64,000 nt of DNA from Pseudomonas sp. FP453 (lineage in GTDB: Bacteria > Pseudomonadota > Gammaproteobacteria > Pseudomonadales > Pseudomonadaceae), in the NCBI RefSeq assembly GCF_030687495.1, contig NZ_CP117435.1:4840501-4904500 (forward strand), written 5' to 3'. The notes under the pieces are model-generated. The model did no database searches and was not told the DNA's origin. It saw only the letters and a program-made list of their open reading frames with translations. Positions within the stretch are counted from its first letter, which is position 1, and the number at the start of each line of letters is the position of its first letter. This document shows positions 1-7,728 of this stretch, one piece after another. Position numbers and translations under genes: made by a program.

Positions 1-1167
1 CACATCAGCTACACCGACTCGTTTTTTGAAAGCATGTCCGGCATCACCGCCACCGGCTCCACCGTATTGAGCGGGCTGGACAGCATGTCCCCGGGCATCC
101 TGATGTGGCGCTCGCTGCTGCACTGGCTGGGGGGCATCGGCTTTATCGGCATGGCGGTGGCGATCCTGCCGCTGCTGCGCATCGGTGGCATGCGCCTGTT
201 CCAGACCGAATCCTCCGACCGCTCGGAAAAGGTCATGCCGCGCTCGCACATGGTGGCGCGGCTGATCGTGGCGGCGTACGTGGGCATCACCATCCTTGGC
301 AGCCTGGCGTTCTGGTGGGCCGGGATGGGGTTGTTCGATGCGATCAACCATGCGATGTCGGCGATTTCCACCGGCGGTTTTTCCACCTCCGATGAGTCCC
401 TGGCCCACTGGAAGCAACCGGCGGTGCATTGGGTCGCCGTGGTGGTGATGATCCTCGGCAGCTTGCCGTTTACCTTGTATGTCGCCACGTTGCGCGGCAA
501 CCGCAAGGCATTGATCAAGGACCAGCAGGTGCAGGGTTTGCTCGGTTTGCTGCTGGTGACCTGGCTGGTGCTCGGCACCTGGTACTGGTGGACCACCAAC
601 CTGCATTGGCTGGACGCCCTGCGCCACGTGGCGCTGAACGTGACCTCGGTGGTCACCACCACCGGCTTCGCACTGGGGGACTACAGCCTGTGGGGCAACT
701 TCTCACTGATGCTGTTTTTCTACCTGGGCTTTATCGGCGGTTGCTCGGGCTCCACGGCGGGCGGGATCAAGATCTTCCGCTTCCAGGTCGCCTACATCCT
801 GCTCAAGGCCAACTTGAACCAACTGATTCACCCGCGCGCAGTAATTAAACAAAAGTACAACGGCCACCGTCTCGACGAAGAGATCGTGCGGTCGATCCTG
901 ACCTTCTCTTTTTTCTTCGCCATCACCATCTGCGCCATCGCCCTGGCCCTGTCGCTGCTCGGCCTGGACTGGATGACCGCGCTGACCGGCGCCGCCAGCA
1001 CCGTGTCCGGCGTCGGCCCGGGCCTGGGGGAAACCATCGGCCCGGCCGGCAACTTCGCCAGCCTGCCGGATGCGGCCAAGTGGATCCTGTCGCTGGGCAT
1101 GCTGCTGGGCCGGCTGGAGATCATTACAGTGTTTGTGCTGTGTATTCCGGCGTTCTGGCGCCACTGA
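1..1167 (+). CDS. trkH: Trk potassium uptake protein TrkH (5' end outside window)
   Basis: Membrane subunit of the Trk K+ uptake system, which works with the NAD-binding protein TrkA. The reading frame is open from base 1, so the N-terminus lies outside the window. Four pore-loop signatures of the KtrB/TrkH fold are visible: SGITATGST near the left edge, SAISTGGFST, VVTTTGFAL and STVSGVGPGLG. Hydrophobic helices separate them, and a conserved GGCSGSTAGG segment is present. The protein ends naturally at RLEIITVFVLCIPAFWRH. Its 3' end overlaps the opposing AraC-family gene tail to tail by 44 bases. Family identity is secure; the missing start is only an edge effect. Confidence 0.95.
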   Translation, partial: HISYTDSFFESMSGITATGSTVLSGLDSMSPGILMWRSLLHWLGGIGFIGMAVAILPLLRIGGMRLFQTESSDRSEKVMPRSHMVARLIVAAYVGITILGSLAFWWAGMGLFDAINHAMSAISTGGFSTSDESLAHWKQPAVHWVAVVVMILGSLPFTLYVATLRGNRKALIKDQQVQGLLGLLLVTWLVLGTWYWWTTNLHWLDALRHVALNVTSVVTTTGFALGDYSLWGNFSLMLFFYLGFIGGCSGSTAGGIKIFRFQVAYILLKANLNQLIHPRAVIKQKYNGHRLDEEIVRSILTFSFFFAITICAIALALSLLGLDWMTALTGAASTVSGVGPGLGETIGPAGNFASLPDAAKWILSLGMLLGRLEIITVFVLCIPAFWRH

Positions 1168-2182
1168 TCGCCGTCGCTTCCAGCAACCGCGCCCGGTATT
1201 CGCCGGGCGTGGCATCGAACCAGCGGCGAAACGCGCGGAAGAAGTTGCTCGGATCGGCAAACCCCAACAGGTAGGCAATTTCCAGCAAGGTCATGCTCGG
1301 CTGCGCCAGGTATTGCTCGGCCAGTTCGCGACGGGTGTCGTCGAGCAAGGTCTGGAAACTGGTGCCCTCCTCCTGCAAGCGCCGCTGCAAGGTGCGCTGG
1401 GACAGGTGCAGGGTCTGGGCCACCACCTCACGCTTGGGCTCACCCTGGGGCAGCAGGCGGCACAGCACCTGGCGCGCCTTGTGGGTCACGCGGCTTTCCG
1501 AAAAGCGTGCCAGGTATTCTCCGGCAAATCGATCATGCAGCAGCGCCATGGCTTCGTTGGCGGTGGGCAGCGGCGCATCCATGTCGGCGCGCTCGAAAAT
1601 CAGCGCGTCATACGGCGCGTTGAACTCCAGGGGCGCATGGAACGCTTGTTTATAGGGCGCCAGGTCCGCTGGCTGATCGCCTTGCAACAGCACCTTGCGC
1701 GGCTCCAGGGTGCGCCCGGTCAGCCAGCCGCACAGGGCCAGGGCGCTGGCCAGCGAGGCTTCGGCGCTTTGCCGGGTGGGTGGCAGATGATCGCCATGCA
1801 CCGTCAGAATCAGCGCATAGCCTTCGGCTAACAGTCGGAAACTCAGGTCGGCGCTTTCCGCAATGATCCGCTGGTAACGCACCAGGCGCATAAAGCCTTC
1901 GGCCAGCGTGTTGCTGGACATCAGTGCATACCCCGCCACATGAAACGATGCAGGGCGCACCACTTTGCCCATGTTCAAGCCAATCGCCGGGTTGCCCGAC
2001 AGCTCCACCGCCCGCTGCCACAGGCGGGTCATGGAGTCTTGCGGGAACCGCGCATCGGGATCGCTCAGGGCGCTGTAGTCCAGGCCCAGCTGCTTGAACA
2101 AGGCTCGGCAATCCAGGCCGTCCATCTCCAATGCCTTGACTATCCCCATCGCCCAGCTTGCAGAAGTTGTTCGTTCGCTCAT
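1124..2182 (-). CDS. AraC-family regulator, OruR-like
   Basis: Transcription factor of 352 aa. The first ~230 residues form an arabinose-binding-like effector domain of the OruR/ArgR-type AraC subfamily. The C-terminal ~110 residues form the double helix-turn-helix (LSQRTLQRRLQEEGTSF, then LLEIAYLLGFADPSNFFRAFRRWF and TPGEYR). OruR of P. aeruginosa controls ornithine use, so an amino-acid effector is possible, but this is inference. The ATG is preceded by an AAGA element. The 3' end runs 44 bases into trkH on the other strand. The natural target is not evident from the neighbourhood. Confidence 0.85.
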   Translation of the reverse strand: MSERTTSASWAMGIVKALEMDGLDCRALFKQLGLDYSALSDPDARFPQDSMTRLWQRAVELSGNPAIGLNMGKVVRPASFHVAGYALMSSNTLAEGFMRLVRYQRIIAESADLSFRLLAEGYALILTVHGDHLPPTRQSAEASLASALALCGWLTGRTLEPRKVLLQGDQPADLAPYKQAFHAPLEFNAPYDALIFERADMDAPLPTANEAMALLHDRFAGEYLARFSESRVTHKARQVLCRLLPQGEPKREVVAQTLHLSQRTLQRRLQEEGTSFQTLLDDTRRELAEQYLAQPSMTLLEIAYLLGFADPSNFFRAFRRWFDATPGEYRARLLEATAISGARTPEYTAQTL

Positions 2183-2344
2183 GGCGTCTTCTTAATAAAG
2201 CAGGCTTAAAACGGCAGCCAGGAAAGCCAAGGATACTAAAGTGGCATCTATTGTCACTGGCTGTTACCACTGATCACTCTAGACTCAAATAAGCTCCCCG
2301 CCGAACATCTGTTGGGCGGCATAACAATCAAAGGGCCGGCCACC

Positions 2345-2656
2345 GTGGAAAACGTCAAGCAATTCAATAGCTTCGCTGAGTTCTACCCCTATTACCTGAA
2401 AGAGCACGGCAACAGCACCTGCCGGCGCCTGCACTTTATCGGTACCACGTTGGTGATTGGCCTCCTGGCCTACGCCATTGGTCGCGGTTCGTTGGGCTTG
2501 CTGCTGGCCATACCGATTGCCGGCTACAGCTTTGCCTGGATCGGCCACTTCTTCTTCGAAAAGAACCGTCCAGCGACGTTCAAGCACCCGTTCTACAGCT
2601 TATTGGGGGATTTTGTGATGTATCGCGACATGATCCTCGGCAAAGTGCCGTTCTAG
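2345..2656 (+). CDS. DUF962 (Mpo1/YGL010w-like) small membrane protein
   Basis: Protein of about 103 aa with family motifs FAEFYPYYLKEH near the N-terminus, RRLHFIGT, IGHFFFEKNRPATFKHP and the closing segment GDFVMYRDMI. Two hydrophobic segments lie at roughly residues 28-65. The conserved His-rich positions are those of the DUF962 family, whose yeast member Mpo1 is a dioxygenase acting on 2-hydroxy fatty acids; bacterial function is not established. I chose the GTG at 2345 (M-ENVKQF), because homologues start there, over an in-frame TTG 33 bases upstream. An AAAGGG element precedes it. It stands alone between the AraC gene and the two tiny genes. Confidence 0.8.
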   Translation: MENVKQFNSFAEFYPYYLKEHGNSTCRRLHFIGTTLVIGLLAYAIGRGSLGLLLAIPIAGYSFAWIGHFFFEKNRPATFKHPFYSLLGDFVMYRDMILGKVPF

Positions 2657-2816
2657 CCCTGTGACCTCATGTCACTTGCGTTAAAGAATGAAAGTTCCGA
2701 CATCCGCCGACATAAAATTCTTTTTGTCATTTGCAGTGCTGTATCCTGCCAAGGCTTTTTGAGAGCGCGGAATCACCTGCGATTGAAAAAAACAGACCTT
2801 GCGAGGAGCGACGACG

Positions 2817-2945
2817 ATGCACGAGATACCTAATCTCCCCTTCCCAAGCCTGCACGAAACTGAGCAGCCAACACCGCAGCAGGCCAGCGACAAACAGCCT
2901 GAGGCCAAAGAAGCCAAACCAGTCGACAGCGAAAGCCAGGACTGA
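2817..2945 (+). CDS. small hypothetical protein, 42 aa
   Basis: ATG preceded by a good ribosome-binding site (GCGAGGAGCG, 2801-2810). It encodes a 42-residue hydrophilic, Pro/Gln/Glu/Lys-rich peptide beginning MHEIPNLPFPSLHE, with no transmembrane or metal motif. It lies 74 bases before a second tiny reading frame, with a perfect hairpin between them. Codon use is Pseudomonas-like. I recognise no family. It is called on its RBS and position, not homology, so conservation in related genomes is the decisive check. Confidence 0.5.
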   Translation: MHEIPNLPFPSLHETEQPTPQQASDKQPEAKEAKPVDSESQD

Positions 2946-2959
2946 CGCCGTACCAGACC

Positions 2960-2993
2960 GTGTGGAAAGCGCAGCTTTGAGCGCTTTCCACAC
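2960..2993 (+). terminator. 13-bp perfect hairpin between two tiny genes
   Basis: Arms at 2960-2972 and 2981-2993 are exact reverse complements (GTGTGGAAAGCGC ... GCGCTTTCCACAC) around an 8-base loop. No T-run follows, so this is either a weak terminator or an RNA-stability/processing stem between the 42-aa and 56-aa genes. Confidence 0.45.
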
Positions 2994-3019
2994 TGCCTGA
3001 ATAGACCCGGATACCCGCC

Positions 3020-3190
3020 ATGACCGACACCCCAGACACCGCCGTACTCGACGCTGCCTTGCAGATGGTCGACGTATGGAACCGCCTCAGCGCGGACAAA
3101 CAAGCCGTGCTGCTCCAGCGCTTCGGCACCCAGGAAAACGCCCTGGCCGCCCTGGTCACCACTCAACTGCTCGCCCCCGCCCAGCCCTGA
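3020..3190 (+). CDS. small hypothetical protein, 56 aa
   Basis: ATG to TGA frame of 56 codons starting MTDTPDTAVLDAALQMVDVW and ending LLAPAQP. It is predicted mainly alpha-helical (Leu/Ala/Gln heptad-like) and has no cysteine or membrane segment. No strong Shine-Dalgarno is visible (CCCGGATACCCGCC), so it may be translationally dependent on the upstream 42-aa gene or be poorly translated. No family is recognised. Compact Pseudomonas-like coding and position are the only support. Confidence 0.45.
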   Translation: MTDTPDTAVLDAALQMVDVWNRLSADKQAVLLQRFGTQENALAALVTTQLLAPAQP

Positions 3191-3294
3191 TGTCTTTTTG
3201 ATCTGACGTTTTTGCGATTTACCGCCCTGCACGCGCCCAACCACCGGTATCATTAGCAGCCTATCTTTACCTGCTGCGACTGTGGACCTCTCCC

Positions 3295-4491
3295 ATGCCA
3301 GATACCCAGCGCCCCATGGCGGTCACGCTGCAAGTTGTTTCCATCGTGTTGTTCACCTTTATCGGCTACCTGAATATCGGCATTCCCCTCGCCGTATTGC
3401 CGGGCTATGTCCACAGCACGCTGGGCTACGGCGCCGTGATTGCCGGGTTGGTGATCAGCGTGCAATACCTGGCCACCCTGCTCAGCCGCCCGTACGCCGG
3501 CAAGATCATCGACAACCTGGGCAGCAAGCGCGCCGTGGTGATCGGCTTGGCGGGCTGCGGCTTGAGCGGCGTGTTCATGCTGTTGGCGGCGTGGTTTGCC
3601 AGCTTGCCGGCCGTCAGCCTCGGTAGCCTGTTGATTGGCCGCCTGGTCTTGGGCAGCGCGGAGAGCCTGGTCGGCTCGGGCGCCATCGGCTGGGGCATCG
3701 GCCGTGTCGGCGCGGCCAATACGGCCAAGGTCATTTCCTGGAACGGCATCGCCAGCTACGGCGCCCTCGCCGTCGGCGCGCCGCTGGGGGTGCTGCTGGT
3801 CAGCCATCTCGGGCTGTGGAGCATGGGCGTCAGCATCATCCTGCTGGCGATCATCGGCCTGCTACTGGCCTGGAAGAAGGAGCCCGCGCCCATCGTCGCT
3901 GGCGTGCGCCTGCCCTTCATGAATGTGCTGGGCCGCGTGTTGCCCCACGGTTGTGCGTTGGCGCTGGGCTCCATCGGCTTCGGCACCATCGCCACCTTTA
4001 TCACCCTGTATTACACCACCCAGCACTGGGACAACGCCGTGTGGGCCCTGAGCCTGTTCGGCGCCAGTTTTATCGGCGCACGCCTGCTGTTTGGCAACCT
4101 GATCAACCGGATCGGCGGCTTTCGCGTGGCGATTGCCTGCCTGTCCGTGGAAATCCTCGGCCTGCTGCTGTTGTGGCTGGCGCCTGACGCCAACCTGGCC
4201 CTGGCCGGCGCGGCCTTGAGCGGGTTTGGCTTTTCCCTGGTGTTTCCGGCGCTGGGCGTCGAGGCGGTCAACCTGGTGCCCGCGTCTAGCCGTGGCTCGG
4301 CGGTGGGGGCTTACTCGCTGTTCATCGACTTGTCGTTGGGGATCACCGGCCCGTTGGCCGGGGCGGTGGCGGCAGGGTTCGGCTTTGCGTCGATCTTCCT
4401 GTTCGCCGCCCTCGCCGCCCTCGGTGGTTTACTGCTGAGCGTCTACCTGTACCGGCAAGCGCCCAAGGCCCGTGAGGCGCGCGGTGACTAG
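3295..4491 (+). CDS. MFS transporter, YfcJ/YhhS-like
   Basis: Twelve-helix major facilitator of 398 aa. The early segment [19 protein letters not shown] and the loop [20 protein letters not shown] (the MFS loop 2-3 signature with D and R/K) match the UPF0226 (YfcJ/YhhS) drug/arabinose-like exporter subfamily. The C-terminal half has the usual glycine-rich helices. Substrate is unknown; members of this group are annotated as putative exporters. The stop codon overlaps by 4 bases the end of the opposing arfB gene. Confidence 0.8.
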   Translation: MPDTQRPMAVTLQVVSIVLFTFIGYLNIGIPLAVLPGYVHSTLGYGAVIAGLVISVQYLATLLSRPYAGKIIDNLGSKRAVVIGLAGCGLSGVFMLLAAWFASLPAVSLGSLLIGRLVLGSAESLVGSGAIGWGIGRVGAANTAKVISWNGIASYGALAVGAPLGVLLVSHLGLWSMGVSIILLAIIGLLLAWKKEPAPIVAGVRLPFMNVLGRVLPHGCALALGSIGFGTIATFITLYYTTQHWDNAVWALSLFGASFIGARLLFGNLINRIGGFRVAIACLSVEILGLLLLWLAPDANLALAGAALSGFGFSLVFPALGVEAVNLVPASSRGSAVGAYSLFIDLSLGITGPLAGAVAAGFGFASIFLFAALAALGGLLLSVYLYRQAPKAREARGD

Positions 4492-4901
4492 AAGTCGACC
4501 TTGCCGCGCCCGGCCTTGATGCTGCCGCGTTTGGTCTTGGATTCCAGCCGGCGTTTTTTCGAGCCCAGGGTGGGCTTGGTCGGACGGCGCTTCTTCTCGA
4601 CCTTGGTGGCACTGAGGATCAGCTCCACCAGGCGCTCCAGCGCATCCGCGCGATTCTGCTCCTGGGTCCGATATTGCTGGGCCTTGAGCACCAGCACACC
4701 CTCGCTGGTGATGCGACTGTCGCGCAGCGCCAGCAGCCGCTCCTTGTAGAACTCAGGCAGCGACGACGCCGGAATATCAAACCGCAGGTGCACCGCACTC
4801 GACACCTTGTTGACGTTCTGCCCACCGGCGCCCTGAGCGCGAATCGCGGTCAGCTCGATCTCGGCATCCGGCAGCTGCACATTGTTGGAAATCACCAGCA
4901 T
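4488..4901 (-). CDS. arfB: alternative ribosome-rescue factor ArfB (peptidyl-tRNA hydrolase)
   Basis: Releases peptides from ribosomes stalled on mRNAs without a stop codon by hydrolysing peptidyl-tRNA. The 137-aa protein has the RF-1-like catalytic domain with the GGQ motif ([20 protein letters not shown]). It ends in the long basic tail typical of ArfB/YaeJ ([12 protein letters not shown] ... [17 protein letters not shown]), which enters the empty mRNA channel. The ATG at 4901 is chosen over a TTG one codon earlier. It converges on the MFS gene with a 4-base overlap and lies 12 bases after the pentapeptide gene, so co-transcription with it is likely. Confidence 0.93.
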   Translation of the reverse strand: MLVISNNVQLPDAEIELTAIRAQGAGGQNVNKVSSAVHLRFDIPASSLPEFYKERLLALRDSRITSEGVLVLKAQQYRTQEQNRADALERLVELILSATKVEKKRRPTKPTLGSKKRRLESKTKRGSIKAGRGKVDF

Positions 4902-4913
4902 CAATCAAAAACC

Positions 4914-5597
4914 CTAGGCAACGGACAAGCCCAACTCGGACAACAACATCGACGCCTGGGCTTTGGAAATCACGGCGCCTTTGAACAGTTTGGCATCATT
5001 GAGGCGAAACCCGCTCAAATCCGCGCCCCGCAGGTCGGCACCGGCAAAGTTGGCGCCGTTGATACGCGCGTGAGCGAGGCTGCAGTCGATCAATTCGGCC
5101 TTGCGAAAGTCGGCATCCGACAAATCGCTGTCGGAGAAATCCAGGTTATTCAGCACCGTGCGGGCAAACGACAACCCAGACAGGAACGCGCTGTTGAGCC
5201 GGGTCTCGCTGAAACTCAGGCCCAGCGACGCGCAATGGGTGAAGTTGGCACCGGTCAGCTTGCAGTGCTCGAAACTCGCCTGGGGCAGCTTGCTGCGCTG
5301 CCAGCGGGTGTTGTTCAGGTCGCAACTGTGGAACTGCGCTTCCAGCAGGTTGGCCGCTTCGAAGATCGCGAGGCTGGCGCGGCAGCTTTTCCACTGGGTG
5401 CCTTCCAGGCGGGCGCCGAGGAAAGAGGTCTGGACAAGGATGCAGCGTTCGAAGATCCAGTGATCGAGCACCATGCGCGACAGGTCGGCACCGCTCAGGT
5501 CCACGCCGATCAGGCGCAAAGGGCCGTTGTGCTGGTCGATCAGGTCTTCCAGGTCAGCACGTTGCAGGGTGCCGCCGTCGATGTCGGTGTGGTGCAT
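4914..5597 (-). CDS. pentapeptide-repeat protein
   Basis: Protein of 227 aa made almost wholly of A(D/N)Lxx-type five-residue repeats (e.g. LSGADLSRM, LRGADLSGFRLNDAKLF), predicted to form a right-handed quadrilateral beta-helix. The layout recalls Qnr/McbG-type DNA-mimic proteins that protect gyrase, and E. coli YbfO-like proteins of unknown role. A short non-repeat N-terminal segment (MHHTDIDGGTLQRADLE) precedes the helix. A GGAGG ribosome-binding site sits directly before the ATG. A gyrase or quinolone role is inference only. Confidence 0.85.
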   Translation of the reverse strand: MHHTDIDGGTLQRADLEDLIDQHNGPLRLIGVDLSGADLSRMVLDHWIFERCILVQTSFLGARLEGTQWKSCRASLAIFEAANLLEAQFHSCDLNNTRWQRSKLPQASFEHCKLTGANFTHCASLGLSFSETRLNSAFLSGLSFARTVLNNLDFSDSDLSDADFRKAELIDCSLAHARINGANFAGADLRGADLSGFRLNDAKLFKGAVISKAQASMLLSELGLSVA

Positions 5598-5659
5598 GGG
5601 GCCTCCGAGCCTGTAGCCAATTAAAACGAGGCGCGAGTCTACCCCGTCAACGCCAACAA

Positions 5660-5684
5660 AAAACCCGGCAAAGCGCCGGGTTTT
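5660..5684 (-). terminator. rho-independent terminator after aroP
   Basis: Arms AAAACCCGGC (5660-5669) and GCCGGGTTTT (5675-5684) with a 5-base loop. A-runs on the left give a U-tract for minus-strand transcripts, 19 bases past the permease stop. Confidence 0.85.
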
Positions 5685-5702
5685 CCGTTTACGGGAAGGT
5701 TC

Positions 5703-7124
5703 CTACTCCAGAACTGTCCCCGTTGTGCTCAGGGCTGCCTGCGCCTTACGCTTGTTCTTGACCCAATAACACACCGCCATAAACGCCACCCACACCGGGA
5801 TCGCGTACACCGACACCTGGATCCCCGGGATCATCAGCATGACCACCAGGATAAACGCCACGAACGCCAGGCAGAGGTAGTTGCCGTACGGGTACCACAG
5901 CGCCTTGAACAGCGGCACCTGGCCTGTGCGGTTCATGTGCTGGCGGAACTTGAAGTGGGAAAAGCTGATCATCGCCCAGTTGATCACCAACGTGGCCACT
6001 ACCAGGGACATCAGCAGTTCCAGCGCGTGTTGCGGGATCAGGTAGTTCATCAGCACCGCCACCAGGGTGACCGCCGCCGAGGCGAGGATCGAGCGCACCG
6101 GCACGCCGCGTTTGTCGATCTTCGCCAGCGCCTTGGGCGCATCGCCCTGCTCGGCCATGCCCAGCAGCATGCGGCTGTTGCAGTAGGTGCCGCTGTTGTA
6201 CACCGACAGCGCCGCCGTCAGTACCACGAAGTTGAGGATGTGCGCCGCGGTGTTGCTGCCCAGCATCGAGAACACCTGCACGAACGGGCTACCGCTGTAG
6301 GCATCGCCGGACGCATTGAGGGTGGTCAGCAGCGCGTCCCACGGGGTCAGCGACAGCAGCACCACCAGGGCACCGATGTAGAAGATCAGGATGCGGTAGA
6401 TCACTTGGTTGATCGCTTTCGGGATCACCGTGCGTGGCTGGTCAGCCTCGGCCGCAGTGAAACCGAGCATTTCCAGGCCGCCGAAGGAGAACATGATGAT
6501 CGCCATGGCCATCACCAGGCCGCCCACACCGTGGGGGAAGAAGCCACCGTGTTCCCACAGGTTGCTCACCGAGGCTTGCGGGCCGCCGCTGCCGCTGACC
6601 AGCAAATAGCTGCCCAGGGCGATCATGCCGACAATGGCCACCACCTTGATGATGGCAAACCAGAACTCGGCTTCACCGAAGACTTTGACGTTGGCCAGGT
6701 TGATCAGGTTGATCAGCACGAAGAACGCCGCCGCCGAGACCCAGGTCGGGATCTCCGGCCACCAGTAGTGCACATATTGGCCGACAGCCGTCAGCTCCGA
6801 CATGCCCACGAGAATGTACAGGATCCAGCAGTTCCAACCCGACAGGAAGCCGGCGAAACCGCCCCAGTACTTGTGGGCAAAGTGGCTGAAGGAGCCGGCC
6901 ACCGGCTCTTCGACGATCATCTCGCCGAGTTGGCGCATGATCATGAAGGCGATAAAGCCGCAGATGGCATAGCCCAGGATCATCGACGGACCGGCGGATT
7001 TGAGCACCCCGGCCGAGCCGAGGAACAGGCCGGTACCGATGGCGCCACCGAGGGCGATCAACTGGATATGACGATTTTTCAGGCCGCGTTTAAGCTCGCC
7101 TGAAGGGGAATGGGGTCCACTCAT
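5703..7124 (-). CDS. aroP: aromatic amino acid permease, AroP-type
   Basis: APC-superfamily proton symporter of 473 aa. The N-terminal LKRGLKNRHIQLIALGGAIG and GEMIVEEPVAGSFSHFAHKYWG are nearly those of E. coli AroP, as are NLANVKVFGEAEFWFAIIKV and GGLEMLGFTAAEAD. The ATG at 7124 (MSGPHSPSGELKRG) is chosen over a TTG six codons upstream. Two TyrR-family palindromes about 315 and 370 bases upstream fit regulation by aromatic amino acids (PhhR). The exact substrate among Phe/Tyr/Trp cannot be set from sequence. A terminator follows the gene. Confidence 0.85.
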   Translation of the reverse strand: MSGPHSPSGELKRGLKNRHIQLIALGGAIGTGLFLGSAGVLKSAGPSMILGYAICGFIAFMIMRQLGEMIVEEPVAGSFSHFAHKYWGGFAGFLSGWNCWILYILVGMSELTAVGQYVHYWWPEIPTWVSAAAFFVLINLINLANVKVFGEAEFWFAIIKVVAIVGMIALGSYLLVSGSGGPQASVSNLWEHGGFFPHGVGGLVMAMAIIMFSFGGLEMLGFTAAEADQPRTVIPKAINQVIYRILIFYIGALVVLLSLTPWDALLTTLNASGDAYSGSPFVQVFSMLGSNTAAHILNFVVLTAALSVYNSGTYCNSRMLLGMAEQGDAPKALAKIDKRGVPVRSILASAAVTLVAVLMNYLIPQHALELLMSLVVATLVINWAMISFSHFKFRQHMNRTGQVPLFKALWYPYGNYLCLAFVAFILVVMLMIPGIQVSVYAIPVWVAFMAVCYWVKNKRKAQAALSTTGTVLE

Positions 7125-7437
7125 GAAAAGGGTCTCACGCAAGGTTTGATGATGTTGAATGCACGTCGCTCGCTCGAATCTCGACTCAAGCAGCGCCGCT
7201 CAAACCCCAGCGCAGGCACCAGGAGTACAGCGTGTTTATATCGGTCATGCGTCACCTGTTTGTTTTTATCTGTGACGAAATCGAACCCGTCCGGCTCGTG
7301 GCCAGGCGGAGTGATCAGGGTAGGCAAACCCTGGGTCTTGGCCTTTTGCGTGGGTACGCAAGGGGGGTCACAGTAAAACGCGGCGGATTGTACACGCAGA
7401 CAAGCTTCAGGCCGAGCCCTATCGTCACGGACCAAAA

Positions 7438-7457
7438 CTGTAAGCTAATCCTTACAG
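7438..7457. promoter_or_regulatory. TyrR/PhhR-like box 1 upstream of aroP
   Basis: CTGTAAG-CTAATC-CTTACAG is a perfect 7+7 palindrome. It matches the TyrR consensus TGTAAA-N6-TTTACA at 10 of 12 positions. It lies about 68 bases upstream of the start expected from the TACAAT hexamer (inference). Confidence 0.6.
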
Positions 7458-7489
7458 CACCACCCACCCTAATAAAAACAGGGCAAAGC

Positions 7490-7507
7490 CGTAAATTATT
7501 CGTTACA
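7490..7507. promoter_or_regulatory. TyrR/PhhR-like box 2 upstream of aroP
   Basis: CGTAAATTATTCGTTACA matches TGTAAA-N6-TTTACA at 10 of 12 positions and lies about 51 bases (five helical turns) from box 1. An extra half-site (GTTACAG) follows near 7523. Confidence 0.5.
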
Positions 7508-7543
7508 GAACGGAACACAGACGTTACAGACACTGGAGATCAA

Positions 7544-7634
7544 CTGTGGGAGCGGGCTTGCCCGCGATGGCGCTCGTTCAGTTAAAGCAGCTTTGGCTGA
7601 TCCACCGCCATCGCGGGCAAGCCCGCTCCCACAG
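7544..7634. repeat. REP inverted pair (GCGGGC type)
   Basis: CTGTGGGAGCGGGCTTGCCC... at the left is repeated in reverse complement at the right (...GGGCAAGCCCGCTCCCACAG), separated by about 35 bases. Confidence 0.9.
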
Positions 7635-7660
7635 GTTTGATTGCATTTCAAATTCAAGGC

Positions 7661-7690
7661 AAAAAAAACGCCAACCCGAAGGTTGGCGTT
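7661..7690 (-). terminator. rho-independent terminator of rluB
   Basis: Stem AACGCCAACC / GGTTGGCGTT with a CGAA tetraloop (7667-7690). The A8 run at 7661-7668 becomes the U-tract for minus-strand RNA. Confidence 0.92.
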
Positions 7691-7728
7691 GTTTCTTGCA
7701 GCTTGCCGCTAAAAACTAGCCGCTGCCT

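Larger units (their letters stand above)
7125..7728. other. 604-bp intergenic region upstream of aroP
   Basis: No credible gene. From right to left it holds the rluB terminator (7661-7690), a REP pair (7544-7634), two TyrR-like palindromes (7490-7507, 7438-7457) and a TACAAT on the minus strand (complement of 7387-7392) that could be the aroP -10, leaving a leader of about 255 bases. The leader content is unexplained. Confidence 0.6.
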
